Assembly: GCF_963924675.1 (NCBI RefSeq)
Contig: NC_089228.1
Span: 89,930,894-89,994,893 of the forward strand
Direction of reading: 5' to 3'
Source: Phocoena phocoena
Taxonomy: Eukaryota; Chordata; Mammalia; Artiodactyla; Phocoenidae
DNA length: 64,000 nt
Positions 61,899-64,000 of the stretch are shown here, one piece after another; within the stretch, counting starts at the first letter, position 1, and every line of letters starts with the position of its first letter. Position numbers and translations under genes: made by a program. The notes beneath the pieces were generated by a model. It ran no database searches. It was not told the origin of the DNA and saw only the letters and a list, made by a program, of their open reading frames with translations.

Positions 61899-62932
61899 CT
61901 TGTCTATCTTTCTGTGAATGTGGTTTTTGTTACACGACTGCAGGACTGTAGTTCTTGCTTCTGCTGTCTGCCCTCTGGTGGATGAGGCTATCTAAGAGGC
62001 TTGTGCAGGTTTCCTGATGGGAGGGACTGGTGGTGGGTAGAGCTGGCTGTTGCTCTGGTGGGCAGAGCTCAGTAAAACTTTAATCCTCTTGACTGCTGAT
62101 GGGTGGGGCTGGGTTCCCTCCCTGTTGGTTGTTTGGCCTGAGGCAACCCAACACTGGAGCCTACCTGGGCTCTTTGGTGGGGCTAATGGGAGATTCTGGG
62201 AGGGCCAAAGGAGTACTTCCCAGAACTTCTGCTGCCAGTGTCCTTGTCCCCACGGTGAGCCACAGCCACCCCCGCCTCTGCAGGAGACCCTCCAACACTA
62301 GCAGGTAGGTCTGGTTCAGTCTCCTATGGGGTCACTGCTCCTTCCCCTGGGTCTTGATGCACACACTACTTTGTGTGTGCCCTCCAAGAGTGGAGTCTCT
62401 GTTTCCCCCAATCCTGTTGAAATCCTGCAATCAAATCCCACTAGCCTTCAAAGTCTGATTCTCTAGGAATTCCTTCTCCTGTTGCTGGACCCCCAGGTTG
62501 GGAACCTGACGTGGGGCTCAGAACCTTCACTCCAGTGGGTGTACTTCTGTGGTGTAAGTGTTCTCCAGTCTGTGAGTCACCCACCCAGCAGTTATGGGAT
62601 TTGATTTTACTGTGATTGCACCCCTTCTACCATCTCATTGTGGCTTCTCCTTTGTCTTTGGATGTGGGGTATCTTTTTTGGTGAGTTCCAGTGTCTTCCT
62701 GTCGATGATTGTCCAGCAGCTAGTTGTGATTCTGGTGTTTTCACAGGAGGGAGTGAGAGCACGTCTTTCTACTCTGCCATCTTGGTTCCAGGACCCAGAC
62801 AGTTTCTATATCACAGCAAGGCACCAGACTCGCTGCTCTCTGGCTTCCTGGATTCTTGCTAAAGGCAGGCCAGGATGATCAGATATCAAGGGTGGCATAG
62901 TGGGGGATAAAGAATCTGAAATATTTTTTCTT

Positions 62933-63480
62933 AAGACAACTGTTTGACCAAATAATCTAAAAATTTGATAAAGCCCTAGATAATACTTGGTCTGATTGAA
63001 CCATATTTACCATTTTAAAAACATCTTGTTCATTAGGTCAACATTAAGGTATAATTCTCTTTGCATTATGATCTAAAAAATGAGTAAAACACATATTATC
63101 AGGAAAAATAAGACAATTACTGTGACAGCATTGTAAAAATGCTACATATATTGTCATTGAGGCTTCGGGGCATAAGATTGGAGTTATATGAGATCAAAGA
63201 AACTTCTTGAAAATACTTTAACATTGGTCATCCACCCATTGTTCTGTCTTTATCAGGAATCTACAACCTGTACTACATAAAATGATTTTGCCCCTTGGTG
63301 GATTATTAAATGGCCATTGTCCATCAACAGACTTCCCAGAACTGCCAACTCTAACTTCTGGTGAACATGGTTGGAAGAACGGTAATGCTTTCTTTTTATC
63401 CATCTGCTAGAAGCATCCTCATGTACCAAAGAGATATATGCTTAAAACCTCTATATTAGAATTATATCAAACCCAACTCT
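62933..63480. other. Unannotated intergenic sequence
   Basis: No supported gene, RNA or repeat. Confidence 0.5.
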
Positions 63481-63493
63481 CAGCCTTACTTTT

Positions 63494-63697
63494 TTTTTTT
63501 TTTTGCGGTACGCGGGCCTCTCACTGTTGTGGCCTCTCCCGTTGCGCGGAGTACAGGGTCCGGACGCACAGGCTCAGCGGCCACGGCTCACAGGCCCAGC
63601 CGCTCCGCGGCATGTGGGATCTTCCCGGACCGGGGCACGAACCCGTGTCACCTGCATCGACAGACGGACTCTCAACCACTGCGCCACCAGGGAAGCC
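63494..63697 (-). mobile_element. CHR-2-type SINE
   Basis: Minus-oriented, with a T17-18 run on the left and the end CGCCACCAGGGAAGC. The exact 13-bp target duplication CAGCCTTACTTTT lies at 63481-63493 and 63698-63710. It retains many CpGs and looks young. The rest of the window, 63711-64000, shows nothing identified. Confidence 0.95.
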
Positions 63698-64000
63698 CAG
63701 CCTTACTTTTAAGGCTCTCTGTTAACTTATCCTTCTCCAAAACTGTTTCAGTTCAATTCAGTTCTATTCAAGTCAATCCTGCACACATATGTCTTGTACA
63801 GCTATTGTATGACAAGGCTGTGTTCAAGAAAAATAAGCCCCTTATGTACCTCATGGAACTTGCTATTTAATGGAAACGGTTTAAACAAATTAAAAATTAA
63901 TTAGTGCAACACAGTGCATTCTGTGCAATAGTACAGGCACGGATGGGCACAGTGGGAGCAAAAACCAAAGCCTGAGTCAAAAAGGAAACTTCAAAGAGGA

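Larger units (their letters stand above)
56682..62916 (-). mobile_element. Full-length but inactive L1 retrotransposon
   Basis: Minus strand, about 6.0 kb after removing a nested SINE (59340-59543). Order on the minus strand: 5' UTR about 62792-61899, ORF1 61898-60993, ORF2 about 60934-56908, then a 3' UTR ending in TA-rich sequence at 56682-56740. The exact 16-bp target duplication TGAAATATTTTTTCTT lies at 56666-56681 and 62917-62932. Both ORFs are broken. The unexplained 62793-62916 lies inside the duplication but beyond the L1 start that I recognise. Confidence 0.93.

Overview
The window is mammalian nuclear DNA, most likely from a cetacean (whale or dolphin). It carries at least nine tRNA-derived SINEs of the CHR-1/CHR-2 type that share the ending GCTTCCCTGGTGGCGCAGTGG, or its complement, next to L1 elements with the 3' end typical of cetaceans and artiodactyls. 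I cannot tell the species. Composition is vertebrate-like: one dense CpG island in otherwise AT-rich, CpG-poor sequence, fossil MIR, L2, MER5-type, palindromic MITE and MaLR repeats, and (CA)n microsatellites.

The only protein-coding gene I can support is ID4 (inhibitor of DNA binding 4, a dominant-negative helix-loop-helix protein) on the minus strand at about 45.6-48.9 kb. All parts are visible: TATA box, AUG-free 5' UTR, coding exon 1 (48526-48086), a 390-bp intron, coding exon 2 (47695-47651), a 563-bp second intron lying in the 3' UTR, and a long AU-rich 3' UTR exon ending near 45.6 kb. The two coding pieces join in frame to 161 codons plus a stop. Almost all other open frames are chance ORFs or transposon remnants.

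Layout: 1-4.8 kb holds two old plus-strand L1 fragments, the second with a diverged ~70-bp repeat array in its 5' UTR and most of ORF2 missing. 4.8-16.9 kb is unique sequence with scattered CHR, L2, MIR, L1M and MER5-type fossils. 19.1-26.6 kb is notably poor in repeats and may hold regulatory DNA downstream of ID4. 26.6-43.3 kb holds a palindromic MITE, two MER5-like copies, a solo LTR, a tRNA-like relic, MIRs, an MLT1-type LTR and CHR SINEs. 43.3-52.4 kb is the repeat-poor ID4 domain with its CpG island (about 47.2-49.4 kb). 52.4-64 kb is transposon-rich: CHR SINEs, an L1 with a twin-priming-type inversion, and a full-length but dead L1 (56682-62916) that has an exact 16-bp target-site duplication and a nested SINE.

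I see no sign of a new protein system, CRISPR array or operon. The points most worth checking are the unexplained 124 bp inside the target duplication at the 5' end of the L1, the repeat-poor block with an element that looks conserved, the promoter palindrome of ID4, and an unidentified two-copy repeat family.
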